The translations under genes and the position numbers were made by a program. This document shows, one piece after another, positions 35,301 through 46,610 of a DNA stretch of 64,000 nucleotides. Source of the stretch: Symsagittifera roscoffensis (lineage: Eukaryota > Xenacoelomorpha > Acoela > Convolutidae); NCBI RefSeq assembly GCF_963678635.1, contig NC_087067.1, positions 2,172,001 to 2,236,000 on the forward strand. Direction: 5' to 3'. The notes below the pieces were generated by a model. That model ran no database searches and was not told the origin of the DNA. It saw only the letters and a list, made by a program, of their open reading frames with translations. Within the stretch, counting starts at the first letter, position 1, and the number at the start of each line of letters is the position of its first letter.

Positions 35301-37913
35301 CGTGGGCTAAAAAAATTATTATTTTGAGATTGTAAAGCGGTGGTATGGGGTTGTTCTATAATTTGTTCATATGTATTTTCATCTAGTGAATGATGTGTCA
35401 TTATATCTTGCATGGGACTTTGTGATATGGTTGGTCTAAAATTTGGATTATGTGTTATTGCTAAATTTCGAAAATTTCGTGGGGCTAGGGATAATGGATG
35501 GTTATGTGGTAGGGGTGGTAACTGTGGTGCTGTAGGCGTTATGTCTACATTGTTATGTTCTTCGTCATATGTGTTCTGTCTTGTTGCTATTTTTGTGTTG
35601 TATTCTTTTATTTGTGCGTCTAAAAGAATTTTGTTTATTGATGATTAAAAAATTCCAAAAAATCCCTGCAAATAGTATGCGTGCTACACTTGCTTGTCTA
35701 TTTACTTGTATGTGTATAGCGCATGTATTATAGATTCCTTTTAAAAGTGAAAAAAGAAATCCTATAAAGTTAAACATTGCGTATAAAATAGTTAATTTTT
35801 CTAAGATGTAATAGGGCCATCCTAGAAAATCAAGAATTTCATTTTTGAGTGTAACAAAGCTAAAAATATTTATAGGTGAGATATCTTGTGGTCGGTATTT
35901 TTCACCGTTTAGATATATATAGTCTTTAATGTCTTTAAAATATCCGCTATAGTCTTGTGTATAAATATCTGCAAATCCTGCGGTTTCGGCAAGTTTGCGT
36001 AAGTTTTGGTCAATTGATTGTCTTTGTATAGTGTCCATTTGTGTTAATAATTCTTGGAATTGTTGTGTTCTAATGTGATGTTGGATATCGGATTTTGAAT
36101 ATATTCCAATTGACTGTAGGTCAATATTTGGGTTTCGAGCAATAGCTCTTATGCTTTCAGGTGAAAATTTTTTGAGTGATTGCATTAATGTGGGATATGG
36201 GGTAAGAAGGTAATATTTATCTTCATCAGGGTTCAGTTGTACTACATTGTGGCTATTTTCTGATCCACATGGGACTGCGGTATCCCAAAAATAGGTTCGT
36301 CTTGAAAGCGTGTCAACGAAATGTACTTTATTCTTATAAAAGATAGGGATTCTTTTATAGCATCGTTTATCTTCAAAAACATATAGTGGTGATACTTTTT
36401 TGGTACAGGTATAAAACCATAAAATGTTTCCTTCATAGTCTAAAAAATTTGATCTATTTCCTGATAGTAAATATCCTGCGTAGGGTATTTTTAATACTGC
36501 TAGTGCAAGTGATTGTAGGATTTGTGTCCTTTCTAATTCGCATAATTGGTGAAGTGTTTCTAATTCAGCGAGTGACATTTCTTGAAAAATGCGGCTAATT
36601 GTGTAGTCTAATTTCATATCTAAGTGAATATCATAGTGGATATTACCAAAATATGTACTATTCATTAGTGATAGTTCTTGTAAACGTGTGCTTCTAGTGT
36701 CATGGGGCTTTAGATGTCCACCAGGTTGACCTTTGCTTTTTTGAAAATCAACTGGTATATATGATGTTCCTTCGTTTATAGGGTGACCTGTGGCGTATGG
36801 GTCGATTTTTACTTTTCCAGTGGTCATGTCGAATCCTTTTTCGTATTCAACTAATATCTCGGAGTATTGTGTTTTGTGAAGTGGATTTCTGTATTTACAT
36901 GCAAGTTCTGTTTCTTGATATATTTGAAAACTTGTCAATTTATTTTCTATATTGTATATGTTTCTAAAATTAGAACTTTGTTTTCGTGATGGATGGACTT
37001 GTTCATATGGAATTGATTGTATAAAATATTTTTCGTGAAATTTTATCATACGAGCGTGTATTTTTGCTACTTGAAATGTTGTACATGTGTCTTCGGGGAA
37101 CCAAACAATTGTTGCTTGTGTTCGTGTTGAGGGTCACAATAGCCTTGATCGTTTTTACAGGGTAATCTAATTCCTTGATAGATCATTGTGTTGTCAGATA
37201 AATCGCGTGTGAGTTGTATTTTTTCGAGTTGTATTTTCCAATCGAAAAACATGATTTCTTGATATCCTTTAATTTTTGTGTCTGCTTTGCAATTTGATGG
37301 GTCATTTATACCAATGTGTGGTATCCAGTGTTTATCGTGTGTGTCATAAGTTAATCTTCCGTGTGCGCCGTTGTATGGGTATTTTTAATCTAGTTTTATA
37401 TGTCCTTGATATCTTTCAAGTTCTGCTTGATGTACAGAATCTGCAAAAACTTGGAAATATACTAATTTTCTATCTGTGTTTTTATTTCTTGTGATATTTA
37501 GTCTGAGTAACTCGTTTTTACAATCTTCGGGATTGAGATGTAAAAGTCGTTCGATATTACTCTGGTAGAATGATTCGTGGTCAAGTCGGTTTTTATTTCC
37601 ATTTGAGACTTGTGAACAATGTACTTTCTTTTCAAAAAATGTGGCTGTGAATTTATATCCTGTGACTGTTGTTGCTCGGGCTTTTGAATAAAGTGTCGCT
37701 ATTACATTTGTTGTTTCAATAGCTTGTGGTTCTGTTTCGCATTGTGATACTTGATTTATTGCATATTTGTGTAGTGTTTTTTGTTCGTTTCTCACAATCG
37801 TAATGTGTTACTAATAAACCTTGGGGTCCTGTGCGGGGGGAAGGGTTTATGTTTTCATTGGAGGTTACTAGAAAAAGGAGTTGGAGAAAAATTAAAATTT
37901 TTAGAATATACAT
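35297..37913 (-). pseudogene. env: Env glycoprotein-like gene (chuvirus/errantivirus type), frame-broken, full-length copy
   Basis: It starts with a clear signal peptide (MYILKILIFLQLLFLVTS) and, shortly after, a YDCE motif. It continues with Cys-containing, N-glycosylatable segments, a conserved IKFHEKYFIQS stretch and a large ectodomain block at 37049-35565 (CELERTQILQSLA, YLLTPYPTLMQ). A hydrophobic membrane segment follows near ILYAMFNFIGFLFSLLKGIY, then a cytoplasmic tail. This layout resembles glycoproteins of chuviruses and of env-bearing metazoan LTR elements, a resemblance judged from memory. Breaks seen: a frame change after the YDC region, an in-frame TAA just past 37385, another frame change near 37110, and one after the membrane segment. 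Such a protein would sit in the envelope and mediate entry; this copy cannot make it in one frame. Confidence 0.65.
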
Positions 37914-37987
37914 GTGTATGATTATCCTGAGTATGGGTTATAAAATGTGATGTAACCAATTGTCTTTTTTGTATATCTGTCGTATTT

Positions 37988-39076
37988 TTATATTACTTCA
38001 GTTGTTATAAATGGTGGTGGTAGTGATTGAGCTGTTATATTTGGTGGGTTTAATGGGTAGGGATGTTGAGTAATGTTGTTTAGTTTAACCGTGATTTCAA
38101 ATTTTAATTGTAGACTATTTTGTTGGAGTATTTGGATGTTATGATCACGAATGTCTTCGTGGATGTCTTGTCGATATTGTAGTCTATTTAGTGCCCAGTT
38201 GTGGTGTCGGTTACTTTCTGGGTGTTGTCCAAATAATGGTGGAGGTGCTGTGAATGTATTCCAGTCTAGTCTTAAAGGAATATTTGTTGATGATTGTTCT
38301 CGGTATCTAGCGTCGAGGTTATTTGGAAAATTTAAGTTAAAAGGCGGTGGTGAAATCTGACTGATTGATGGTGTTGATGGTAGTGATAATGTTTCTGGTA
38401 GTGATGAGGATGTTGTTGTATCCGTAGAAATATCTATTGGATCATTGATTAAATTGGGTTCACCTTGTGTGAATGAATGTGTTGTCCAATATGGTAGTCG
38501 TGATGTTTGGTTTGCAGGGTTAAAGGGATTTTCACGTATTTGTTCAGATGTTGGTGTTGAACCTTAGTAATCTGAGGGTAGGCTTGAGGTGCTACGTTGT
38601 GAAAGAAGCGTAGGGGTTTCTGGTAATATACCAATGGGGTTTTCTGGAGTACTTTGTGATGGGGATTGAGGTATATCAAAATGAACTCGGGGAGTTTGAA
38701 AATTTCTGTTTCGTCGAGGATGTATAATTTGTCTACTTATTTCGACTGTGTTTTGGTTTTGACTAGGATTTCGTATTCTACTTAATTCTTGTGGTAGTGT
38801 TGGGTATAAGTTATATGTTGGTTCGCTTAGAGGTGCTTGTCGTTGAACTGGTTCTAGCGGTTCAGATAAGCGAGCGTGTCGTTCTCCAAAGGTATATGGG
38901 TTATCTTGGAAGGAAATTCGTGTAGATGTTTGGGGGTTTTGGGTAGTTGAAGATGGTGTTGGGTTATCTTGGGATGATGTCGGTGAAGACTGACTGAGTG
39001 ATTGTTGGTTAGCAATTTTTGATGGTTTTTTATTTATTCTTTTAGTGGAAAAATTTATGTTTATTATAGTATTCTT
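37988..39076 (-). pseudogene. Pro/Ser/Thr/Gln-rich accessory ORF, left copy (two stops)
   Basis: The same frame as the right copy but interrupted by TAA at 38574-38576 (a TTA codon in the right copy) and ended early by TAA at 37988-37990. No ATG is available near its 5' end. See the right copy for composition. Confidence 0.55.
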
Positions 39077-39230
39077 CTAGAAAAAGAATTAGGAGGATTG
39101 TTGCTAGGGCGAATGTGATGATTGCTTTCTTCATACATTTGCATATTGTCAAGATGAGGGATGATAGAAATGTTATAAAAATTACAAATAGTAAAAAAAT
39201 ATCTGTTCTACTAAAAATGGTTCGTATCAT
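39042..39230 (-). CDS. 62-residue two-helix membrane protein ORF, left copy
   Basis: It starts ATG at 39230 and has two hydrophobic stretches (DIFLLFVIFITFLSSLILTI and IITFALATILLILFL) separated by a short KCMKK turn. This predicts a hairpin membrane protein with both ends on the same side. The right copy is unchanged in protein. It lies between pol and env, the place where some retroviruses keep small accessory genes. A signal-anchor exon spliced to the overlapping Pro/Ser-rich frame is an alternative. Confidence 0.55.
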   Translation of the reverse strand: MIRTIFSRTDIFLLFVIFITFLSSLILTICKCMKKAIITFALATILLILFLEEYYNKHKFFH

Positions 39231-40050
39231 TTAGATAAGTTTTGTGAATCGTACCTGTGGATATAGTCAATAGCTTTCGAAAGTTGGAGGTATAGTTCAA
39301 ATATGGAATAGAAAATTTAAAAAATATTGCAAAAAATGATTAAGATTATTACAAAAGATTCAAAGGTATCAAAAAGAAATATGATTAAAAGTTTAAATAT
39401 CGTTAAAAAGTTTATGAGAATGTTAAGAATTATGTTGACTGGTCGAGAGAAGAGCATTTAAAAAATGGCTTCTCGATCGAATATTTTTTGTTGTTTGAGG
39501 CAATTTTCAAGTGTGGTCAGATTATTTATTGGTTTTTTGACAAGTGGGTGGAGTTTTGTGAAAAATTGTTGGGGGCAAATTTTATGGTGATTGGGAGGTC
39601 TTCTTTTTCTTTATTGTTATTTGTCAAATGATCTGGGGTATTTTTGAGATTTTTATACTTTAGGCTAACTAAAATGGTCGTTCTTTTGCTTTAGGCTAAT
39701 TTAACATATTTGTTTGGGGGGTATTTGAGATCGGAGTTGGGGAAATATTGTTGATCTTTGGGTTATTAGATAAGGGAGGGTTATGATATTATGGTGATAT
39801 TTATTTTAGTTGTCAAGTTGGAGCGGTTTGCTTATTTTTGACCTGGAGGTCGCAAAGTTATAGTTATAGATATGCCTGGAGTTTTATATCGTTCGTCTAG
39901 TTGATCTGTGTTAGAGTTAGAGAAAGTGACGGATTGGATGAATCCTATTGGCTAATTATGAACTAGAATCGCTGCGTGTTTGTCAGCATGTTATTTTGAA
40001 AAATGAAAGTTCAAAATATTTCAGAGGTGCAAAGATTATGAAATATAAAC
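39231..40050 (-). other. post-pol non-coding spacer, left copy
   Basis: 0.8 kb without a useful frame on either strand, repeated at 44086-44905. It contains two TTTAGGCTAA copies 30 bases apart near 39660-39700. It may hold splice signals for a subgenomic env RNA, but I cannot point to one. Confidence 0.35.
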
Positions 40051-42022
40051 TTAAAGCTGTTTTTGAAATTCGACTTTCTTTAATATTTTAGATTGTGGAA
40101 TGAATGTTTTATAGTTTTTACGTGGTTGATTTCTAAGTCGTGATGACTCTCTATGTTCTGATTTGTCGATTTGTTCTTGAGGTATTATTTTTTCTGTCAA
40201 TTTTCTATTTTTTCTTTCTTTTTGAGGTATATTTTGATCTAGCTTTTTTGTATTTTTTTTGTTATAGTTGATTTTTTATTTTGGTTTTCGAGGTGAATGT
40301 CATGTTGTTCCTTTGTTTTATTCTCCGTATGTGGGTTATTTTGAATAACTTTTAAACCTGTGAAAGAATATAATTGAGTTAGTTCGCGTAGTGCGTATTC
40401 TTTTGGATAATAAGGTAATAGGTTGTTTCGATGTTGAACAATTTCTTTTTTGTCTGAGTCGGTGATTTTATATGTGACATCAGTGGGCTTGGCAATTATT
40501 TGGTATGGTCCTTTACGAAGGGGTTGTAATTTTTAGAGATTCCTTTTTGAGTGTTAAAATTGGGTATTAAAACAAATGTTTCAATTTTTAAATCGGAGGC
40601 TGGTGTAAAGCGTGAATTTATTTGTTCATTAATGTTTTGCCTTTGTAACATTCTTTGTTACTTTTTGGTAAATTTCATTGTGTTTTTTTATCTCTGTTTA
40701 AAATCCATTCGGTGTGTGTACCGGAGGCTAATTTAAGAATTTGTGGGTGATGAAAATGATCTTCATCGTGTGTGTGTAAAGGTAGGTTATAACAAATTGA
40801 GTCTTTATTCGGTTGGCAATGACTTTGTGCATTTTTATGAGAGTTTGCTGTAAACATAATTGGTTTGCGTGGCTTTTGATTAAAAACCATTTCATATGGT
40901 GACATTCCTAAAGTTGTCGTGGTTTGTGAATTATATGCTAAGGGAAATAGTTTTACATCTGCTGACCATTCGGTGTATTTTGTATCATTTCCATTGATGA
41001 TACATCTAAGATATTCTTGTAGTGAACGGTTCATACCTTCGACTAAGCCGTTTGTCCAAGGTGCGTGAGATGTACGTGGTTTGTGTTTGATGTTATATAA
41101 ATGACATAGTGTGATGATTTCATTATTTATGAATTCCGTACCGTTGTCTGTAACTAAAATTTCTGGTAGTCCGAATTTGGCTATCCAGTGTTCATAAAGT
41201 GTTGTGTAAGCGTAATAAGCGTTACAATGTGGTACTGGGTTAAGTGCTACATAATGTGTAAATGCGTCAACAATTACCATAATGTAGGAATTTCCTTCGG
41301 ATGATGGGGAAATTGGTCCTTTTGTATCAAATGAAATACGGTGGTTAAAGTACAAACTTTGTCCTTTAAAGTCTTGTTTTTGTGCTATTTGTTTTTGATT
41401 TGGATAAGGTTTATTTAGCTGACATACTATACAATCATTGCATAGTACTTTTATCCAAATTGGTGCATTTGGAAAATAAAAGTTTTGTATGAAATTTGAA
41501 TATGTTTTCTCTGATCCAGAGTGTCCTTTAATGTTTTGTGTATGTGAGATATTAAAAGCTATGAGAATCATACTTAAAGGGAGACAGGGAACTGTAGATT
41601 CATTTAATTGGTATTCTAGAAGGTCTGTGTTTTCATTAATTGTTGTATTATTAAACTTTCGAAAATATCGGAGGAGTGTTTTGTTTCCTAATATTGTTGT
41701 ATCTGCCTTTACGGGTTTAGTTTTATATTTGTGCCATGATTGTAGTTGTCGAATTATTGGGTCAAGATTTTGATATTTTTTCAAGGTATTAATTGTAATT
41801 TTATCTGTTGGGGGGAGAAAAATGTTTTCTTTTTCTAATTTAGATAAAGGAATTGTATCAAGTGGGTCATGGAGGTCAAAAACTTGATTTATTGTGTATT
41901 TTGAATCGTTTGTTTGCGGTCCTGATAAATTTATTTTATCAGTTAGATTTTCTTTTTCAATTAATGGAAAAAGGTCTTTTTTATGCGGGTGTTGTTTAAC
42001 TCTTTTTTGTTGGGTGTTATTT
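40051..42022 (-). pseudogene. pol: integrase and pol C-terminus, left copy, detached from RT
   Basis: The frame from 41784 to 40675 is an intact integrase core. It has an H..H..C..C zinc-binding region (HTQNIKGHSGSEK ... CNDCIVC) and catalytic D (SFDTKGP), D (VTDNGTEF) and E (NGLVEGMNRS). Upstream it is open only to the duplication junction, where a TAA precedes it, so nothing supplies a start. Beyond 40675 the C-terminal part is visible in other frames and includes a GPY/F-type motif (LRKGPYQIIAKPTDVTYKI), but at least three frame changes separate it from the core. All three are shared with the right copy, so they predate the duplication. Confidence 0.8.
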
Positions 42023-42768
42023 TAATTCCTTGATAGATCATTGTGTTGTCAGATAAATCGCGTGTGAGTTGTATTTTTTCGAGTTGTATTTTCCAATCGA
42101 AAAACATGATTTCTTGATATCCTTTATTTTTTGTGTCTGCTTTGCAATTTGATGGGTCATTTATACCAATGTGTGGTATCCAGTGTTTATCGTGTATGTC
42201 ATAAGTTAATCTTCCGTGTGCGCCGTTGTATGGGTATTTTTAATCTAGTTTTATATGTCCTTGATATCTTTCAAGTTCTGCTTGATGTACAGAATCTGCA
42301 AAAACTTGGAAATATACTAATTTTCTATCTGTGTTTTTATTTCTTGTGATATTTAGTCTGAGTAACTCGTTTTTACAATCTTCGGGATTGAGATGTAAAA
42401 GTCGTTCGATATTACTCTGGTAGAATGATTCGTGGTCAAGTCGGTTTTTATTTCCATTTGAGACTTGTGAACAATGTACTTTCTTTTCAAAAAATGTGGC
42501 TGTGAATTTATATCCTGTGACTGTTGTTGCTCGGGCTTTTGAATAAAGTGTCGCTATTACATTTGTTGTTTCAATAGCTTGTGGTTCTGTTTCGCATTGT
42601 GATACTTGATTTATTGCATATTTGTGTAGTGTTTTTTGTTCGTTTCTCACAATCGTAACGTGTTACTAATAAATCTTGGGGTCCTGTGCGGGGGGAAGGG
42701 TTTATGTTTTCATTGGAGGTTACTAGAAAAAGGAGTTGGAGAAAAATTAAAATTTTTGGAATATACAT
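42023..42768 (-). pseudogene. env: env 5' fragment truncated by the tandem duplication, right copy
   Basis: It repeats the env signal peptide (MYIPKILIFLQLLFLVTS) and N-terminal part, then is cut at the junction and runs into late pol sequence. It has the same frame change and the same in-frame TAA as the full-length copy, so those breaks are older than the duplication. Confidence 0.75.
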
Positions 42769-43931
42769 GTGTATGATAATCCTGAGTATGGGTTATAAAA
42801 TGTGATGTAACCAATTGTCTTTTTTGTATATCTGTCGTATTTGTATATTACTTCAGTTGTTATAAATGGTGGTGGTAGTGATTGAGCTGTTATATTTGGT
42901 GGGTTTAATGGGTAGGGATGTTGAGTAATGTTGTTTAGTTTAACCGTGATTTCAAATTTTAATTGTAGACTATTTTGTTGGAGTATTTGGATGTTATGAT
43001 CACGAATGTCTTCGTGGATGTCTTGTCGATATTGTAGTCTATTTAGTGCCCAGTTGTGGTGTCGGTTACTTTCTGGGTGTTGTCCAAATAATGGTGGAGG
43101 TGCTGTGAATGTATTCCAGTCTAGTCTTAAAGGAATATTTGTTGATGATTGTTCTCGGTATCTAGCGTCGAGGTTATTTGGAAAATTTAAGTTAAAAGGC
43201 GGTGGTGAAATCTGACTGATTGATGGTGTTGATGGTAGTGATAATGTTTCTGGTAGTGATGAGGATGTTGTTGTATCCGTAGAAATATCTATTGGATCAT
43301 TGATTAAATTGGGTTCACCTTGTGTGATTGAATGTGTTGTCCAATATGGTAGTCGTGATGTTTGGTTTGCAGGGTTAAAGGGATTTTCACGTATTTGTTC
43401 AGATGTTGGTGTTGAACCTAAGTAATCTGAGGGTAGGCTTGAGGTGCTACGTTGTGAAAGAAGCGTAGGGGTTTCTGGTAATATACCAATGGGGTTTTCT
43501 GGAGTACTTTGTGATGGGGATTGAGGTATATCAAAATGAACTCGGGGAGTTTGAAAATTTCTGTTTCGTCGAGGATGTATAATTTGTCTACTTATTTCGA
43601 CTGTGTTTTGGTTTTGACTAGGATTTCGTATTCTACTTAATTCTTGTGGTAGTGTTGGGTATAAGTTATATGTTGGTTCGCTTAGAGGTGCTTGTCGTTG
43701 AACTGGTTCTAGCGGTTCAGATAAGCGAGCGTGTCGTTCTTCAAAGGTATATGGGTTATCTTGGAAGGAAATTCGTGTAGATGTTTGGGGGTTTTGGGTA
43801 GTTGAAGATGGTGTTGGGTTATCTTGGGATGATGTCGGTGAAGACTGACTGAGTGATTGTTGGTTAGCAATTTTTGATGGTTTTTTATTTATTCTTTTAG
43901 TGGAAAAATTTATGTTTATTATAGTATTCTT
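42747..43931 (-). CDS. Pro/Ser/Thr/Gln-rich accessory ORF, right copy (open)
   Basis: Open for 394 codons from just after a TAG to TAA at 42747, with no ATG at its 5' end. The N-terminal two thirds are low-complexity and rich in Ser, Thr, Pro, Gln and Asn. The C-terminal third is more ordered (SNRHHNWALNRLQYRQDI, SLQLKFEITVKLNNITQ). Its 5' end overlaps the 62-residue membrane ORF in another frame and its 3' end overlaps the env signal peptide. Expression would need splicing or frameshifting. The left copy has acquired two stops. No family recognised; the layout suggests an accessory or extra structural protein. Confidence 0.5.
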   Translation of the reverse strand, partial: KNTIININFSTKRINKKPSKIANQQSLSQSSPTSSQDNPTPSSTTQNPQTSTRISFQDNPYTFEERHARLSEPLEPVQRQAPLSEPTYNLYPTLPQELSRIRNPSQNQNTVEISRQIIHPRRNRNFQTPRVHFDIPQSPSQSTPENPIGILPETPTLLSQRSTSSLPSDYLGSTPTSEQIRENPFNPANQTSRLPYWTTHSITQGEPNLINDPIDISTDTTTSSSLPETLSLPSTPSISQISPPPFNLNFPNNLDARYREQSSTNIPLRLDWNTFTAPPPLFGQHPESNRHHNWALNRLQYRQDIHEDIRDHNIQILQQNSLQLKFEITVKLNNITQHPYPLNPPNITAQSLPPPFITTEVIYKYDRYTKKTIGYITFYNPYSGLSYTCIFQKF

Positions 43932-44085
43932 CTAGAAAAAGAATTAGGAGGATTGTTGCTAGGGCGAATGTGATGATTGCTTTCTTCATACATTTGCATA
44001 TTGTCAAGATGAGGGATGATAGAAATGTTATAAAAATTACAAATAGTAAAAAAATATCTGTTCTACTAAAAATGGTTCGTATCAT
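43897..44085 (-). CDS. 62-residue two-helix membrane protein ORF, right copy
   Basis: Identical in protein to the copy at 39042-39230: two hydrophobic segments around a KCMKK turn, starting ATG and ending TAA. Its end overlaps the start of the Pro/Ser-rich frame. Unlike neighbouring frames it has no disabling change in either copy, though it is short. Confidence 0.55.
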   Translation of the reverse strand: MIRTIFSRTDIFLLFVIFITFLSSLILTICKCMKKAIITFALATILLILFLEEYYNKHKFFH

Positions 44086-44905
44086 TTAGATAAGTTTTGT
44101 GAATCGTACCTGTGGATATAGTCAATAGCTTTCGAAAGTTGGAGGTATAGTTCAAATATGGAATAGAAAATTTAAAAAATATTGCAAAAAATGATTAAGA
44201 TTATTACAAAAGATTCAAAGGTATCAAAAAGAAATATGATTAAAAGTTTAAATATCGTTAAAAAGTTTATGAGAATGTTGAGAATTATGTTGACTGGTCA
44301 AGAGAAGAGCATTTAAAAAATGGCTTCTCGATCGAATATTTTTTGTTGTTTGAGGCAATTTTCAAGTGTGGTCGGATTATTTATTGGTTTTTTGACAAGT
44401 GGGTGGAGTTTTGTGAAAAATTGTTGGGGGCAAATTTTATGGTGATTGGGAGGTCTTCTTTTTCTTTATTGTTATTTGTCAAATGATCTGGGGTATTTTT
44501 GAGATTTTTATACTTTAGGCTAATTAAAATGGTCGTTCTTTTGCTTTAGGCTAATTTAACATATTTGTTTGGGGGGTATTTGAGATCGGAGTTGGGGAAA
44601 TATTGTTGATCTTTGGGTTATTAGATAAGGGAGGGTTATGATATTATGGTGATATTTATTTTAGTTGTCAAGTTGGAGTGGTTTGCTTATTTTTGACCTG
44701 GAGGTCGCAAAGTTATAGTTATAGATATGCCTGGAGTTTTATATCGTTCGTCTAGTTGATCTGTGTTAGAGTTAGAGAAAGTGACGGATTGGATGAATCC
44801 TATTGGCTAATTATGAACTAGAATCGCTGCGTGTTTGTCAGCATGTTATTTTGAAAAATGAAAGTTCAAAATATTTCAGAGGTGCAAAGATTATGAAATA
44901 TAAAC
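44086..44905 (-). other. post-pol non-coding spacer, right copy
   Basis: The duplicate of 39231-40050; no coding frame seen on either strand. Confidence 0.35.
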
Positions 44906-46610
44906 TTAAAGCTGTTTTTGAAATTCGACTTTCTTTAATATTTTAGATTGTGGAATGAATGTTTTATAGTTTTTACGTGGTTGATTTCTAAGTCGTGATG
45001 ACTCTCTATGTTCTGATTTGTCAATTTGTTCTTGAGGTATTATTTTTTTTGTCAATTTTCTATTTTTTCTTTCTTTTTGAGGTATATTTTGATCTAGCTT
45101 TTTTGTATTTTTTTTTGTTATAGTTGATTTTTTATTTTGGTTTTCGAGGTGAATGTCATGTTGTTCCTTTGTTTTATTCTCCGTATGTGGGTTATTTTGA
45201 ATAACTTTTAAACCTGTGAAAGAATATAATTGAGTTAGTTCGCGTAGTGCGTATTCTTTTGGATAATAAGGTAATAGGTTGTTTCGATGTTGAACAATTT
45301 CTTTTTTGTCTGAGTCGGTGATTTTATATGTGACATCAGTGGGCTTGGCAATTATTTGGTATGGTCCTTTACGAAGGGGTTGTAATTTTTAGAGATTCCT
45401 TTTTGAGTGTTAAAATTGGGTATTAAAACAAATGTTTCAATTTTTAAATCGGAGGCTGGTGTAAAGCGTGAATTTTTTTGTTCATTAATGTTTTGCCTTT
45501 GTAACATTCTTTGTTACTTTTTGGTAAATTTCATTGTGTTTTTTTATCTCTGTTTAAAATCCATTCGGTGTGTGTACCGGAGGCTAATTTAAGAATTTGT
45601 GGGTGATGAAAATGATCTTCATCGTGTGTGTGTAAAGGTAGGTTATAACAAATTGAGTCTTTATTCGGTTGGCAATGACTTTGTGCATTTTTATGAGAGT
45701 TTGCTGTAAACATAATTGGTTTGCGTGGCTTTTGATTAAAAACCATTTCATATGGTGACATTCCTAAAGTTGTCGTGGTTTGTGAATTATATGCTAAGGG
45801 AAATAGTTTTACATCTGCTGACCATTCGGTGTATTTTGTATCATTTCCATTGATGATACATCTAAGATATTCTTGTAGTGAACGGTTCATACCTTCGACT
45901 AAGCCGTTTGTCCAAGGTGCGTGAGATGTACGTGGTTTGTGTTTGATGTTATATAAATGACATAGTGTGATGATTTCATTATTTATGAATTCCGTACCGT
46001 TGTCTGTAACTAAAATTTCTGGTAGTCCGAATTTGGCTATCCAGTGTTCATAAAGTGTTGTGTAAGCGTAATAAGCGTTACAATGTGGTACTGGGTTAAG
46101 TGCTACATAATGTGTAAATGCGTCAACAATTACCATAATGTAGGAATTTCCTTCGGATGATGGGGAAATTGGTCCTTTTGTATCAAATGAAATACGGTGG
46201 TTAAAGTACAAACTTTGTCCTTTAAAGTCTTGTTTTTGTGCTATATGTTTTTGATTTGGATAAGGTTTATTTAGCTGACATACTATACAATCATTGCATA
46301 GTACTTTTATCCAAATTGGTGCAATTGAGAAAATAAAAGTTTTGTATGAAATTTGAATATGTTTTCTCTGATCCAGAGTGTCCTTTAATGTTTTGTGTAT
46401 GTGAGATATTAAAAGCTATGAGAATCATACTTAAAGGGAGACAGGGAACTGTAGATTCATTTAATTGGTATTCTAGAAGGTCTGTGTTTTCATTAATTGT
46501 TGTATTATTAAATTTTCGAAAATATCGGAGGAGTGTTTTGTTTCCTAATATTGTTGTATCTGCCTTTACGGGTTTAGTTTTATATTTGTGCCATGATTTT
46601 AGTTGTCGAA
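44906..46610 (-). pseudogene. pol: integrase and pol C-terminus, right copy, frameshifted
   Basis: It follows directly on the RT part of pol, but a T-run near 46632-46636 is one base shorter than in the left copy and ends the pol frame at 46611. A one-base insertion near 46325 breaks the zinc-binding region a second time. The catalytic core from 46211 to 45531 (SFDTKGP, VTDNGTEF, NGLVEGMNRS) is open. The C-terminal GPY/F-type region and a basic tail follow in shifted frames and end near 44906. Confidence 0.8.

Larger units (their letters stand above)
37168..42022 (-). repeat. 4855-bp internal tandem duplication, left unit
   Basis: It matches 42023-46877 in direct orientation with only a few dozen scattered differences by eye. 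The junction joins env sequence (TAATTCCTTGATAG) to late pol sequence (GTTGGGTGTTATTT). The left unit carries the end of RT/RNaseH-IN linker, integrase, the post-pol region, both accessory ORFs and the first part of env. Confidence 0.95.
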
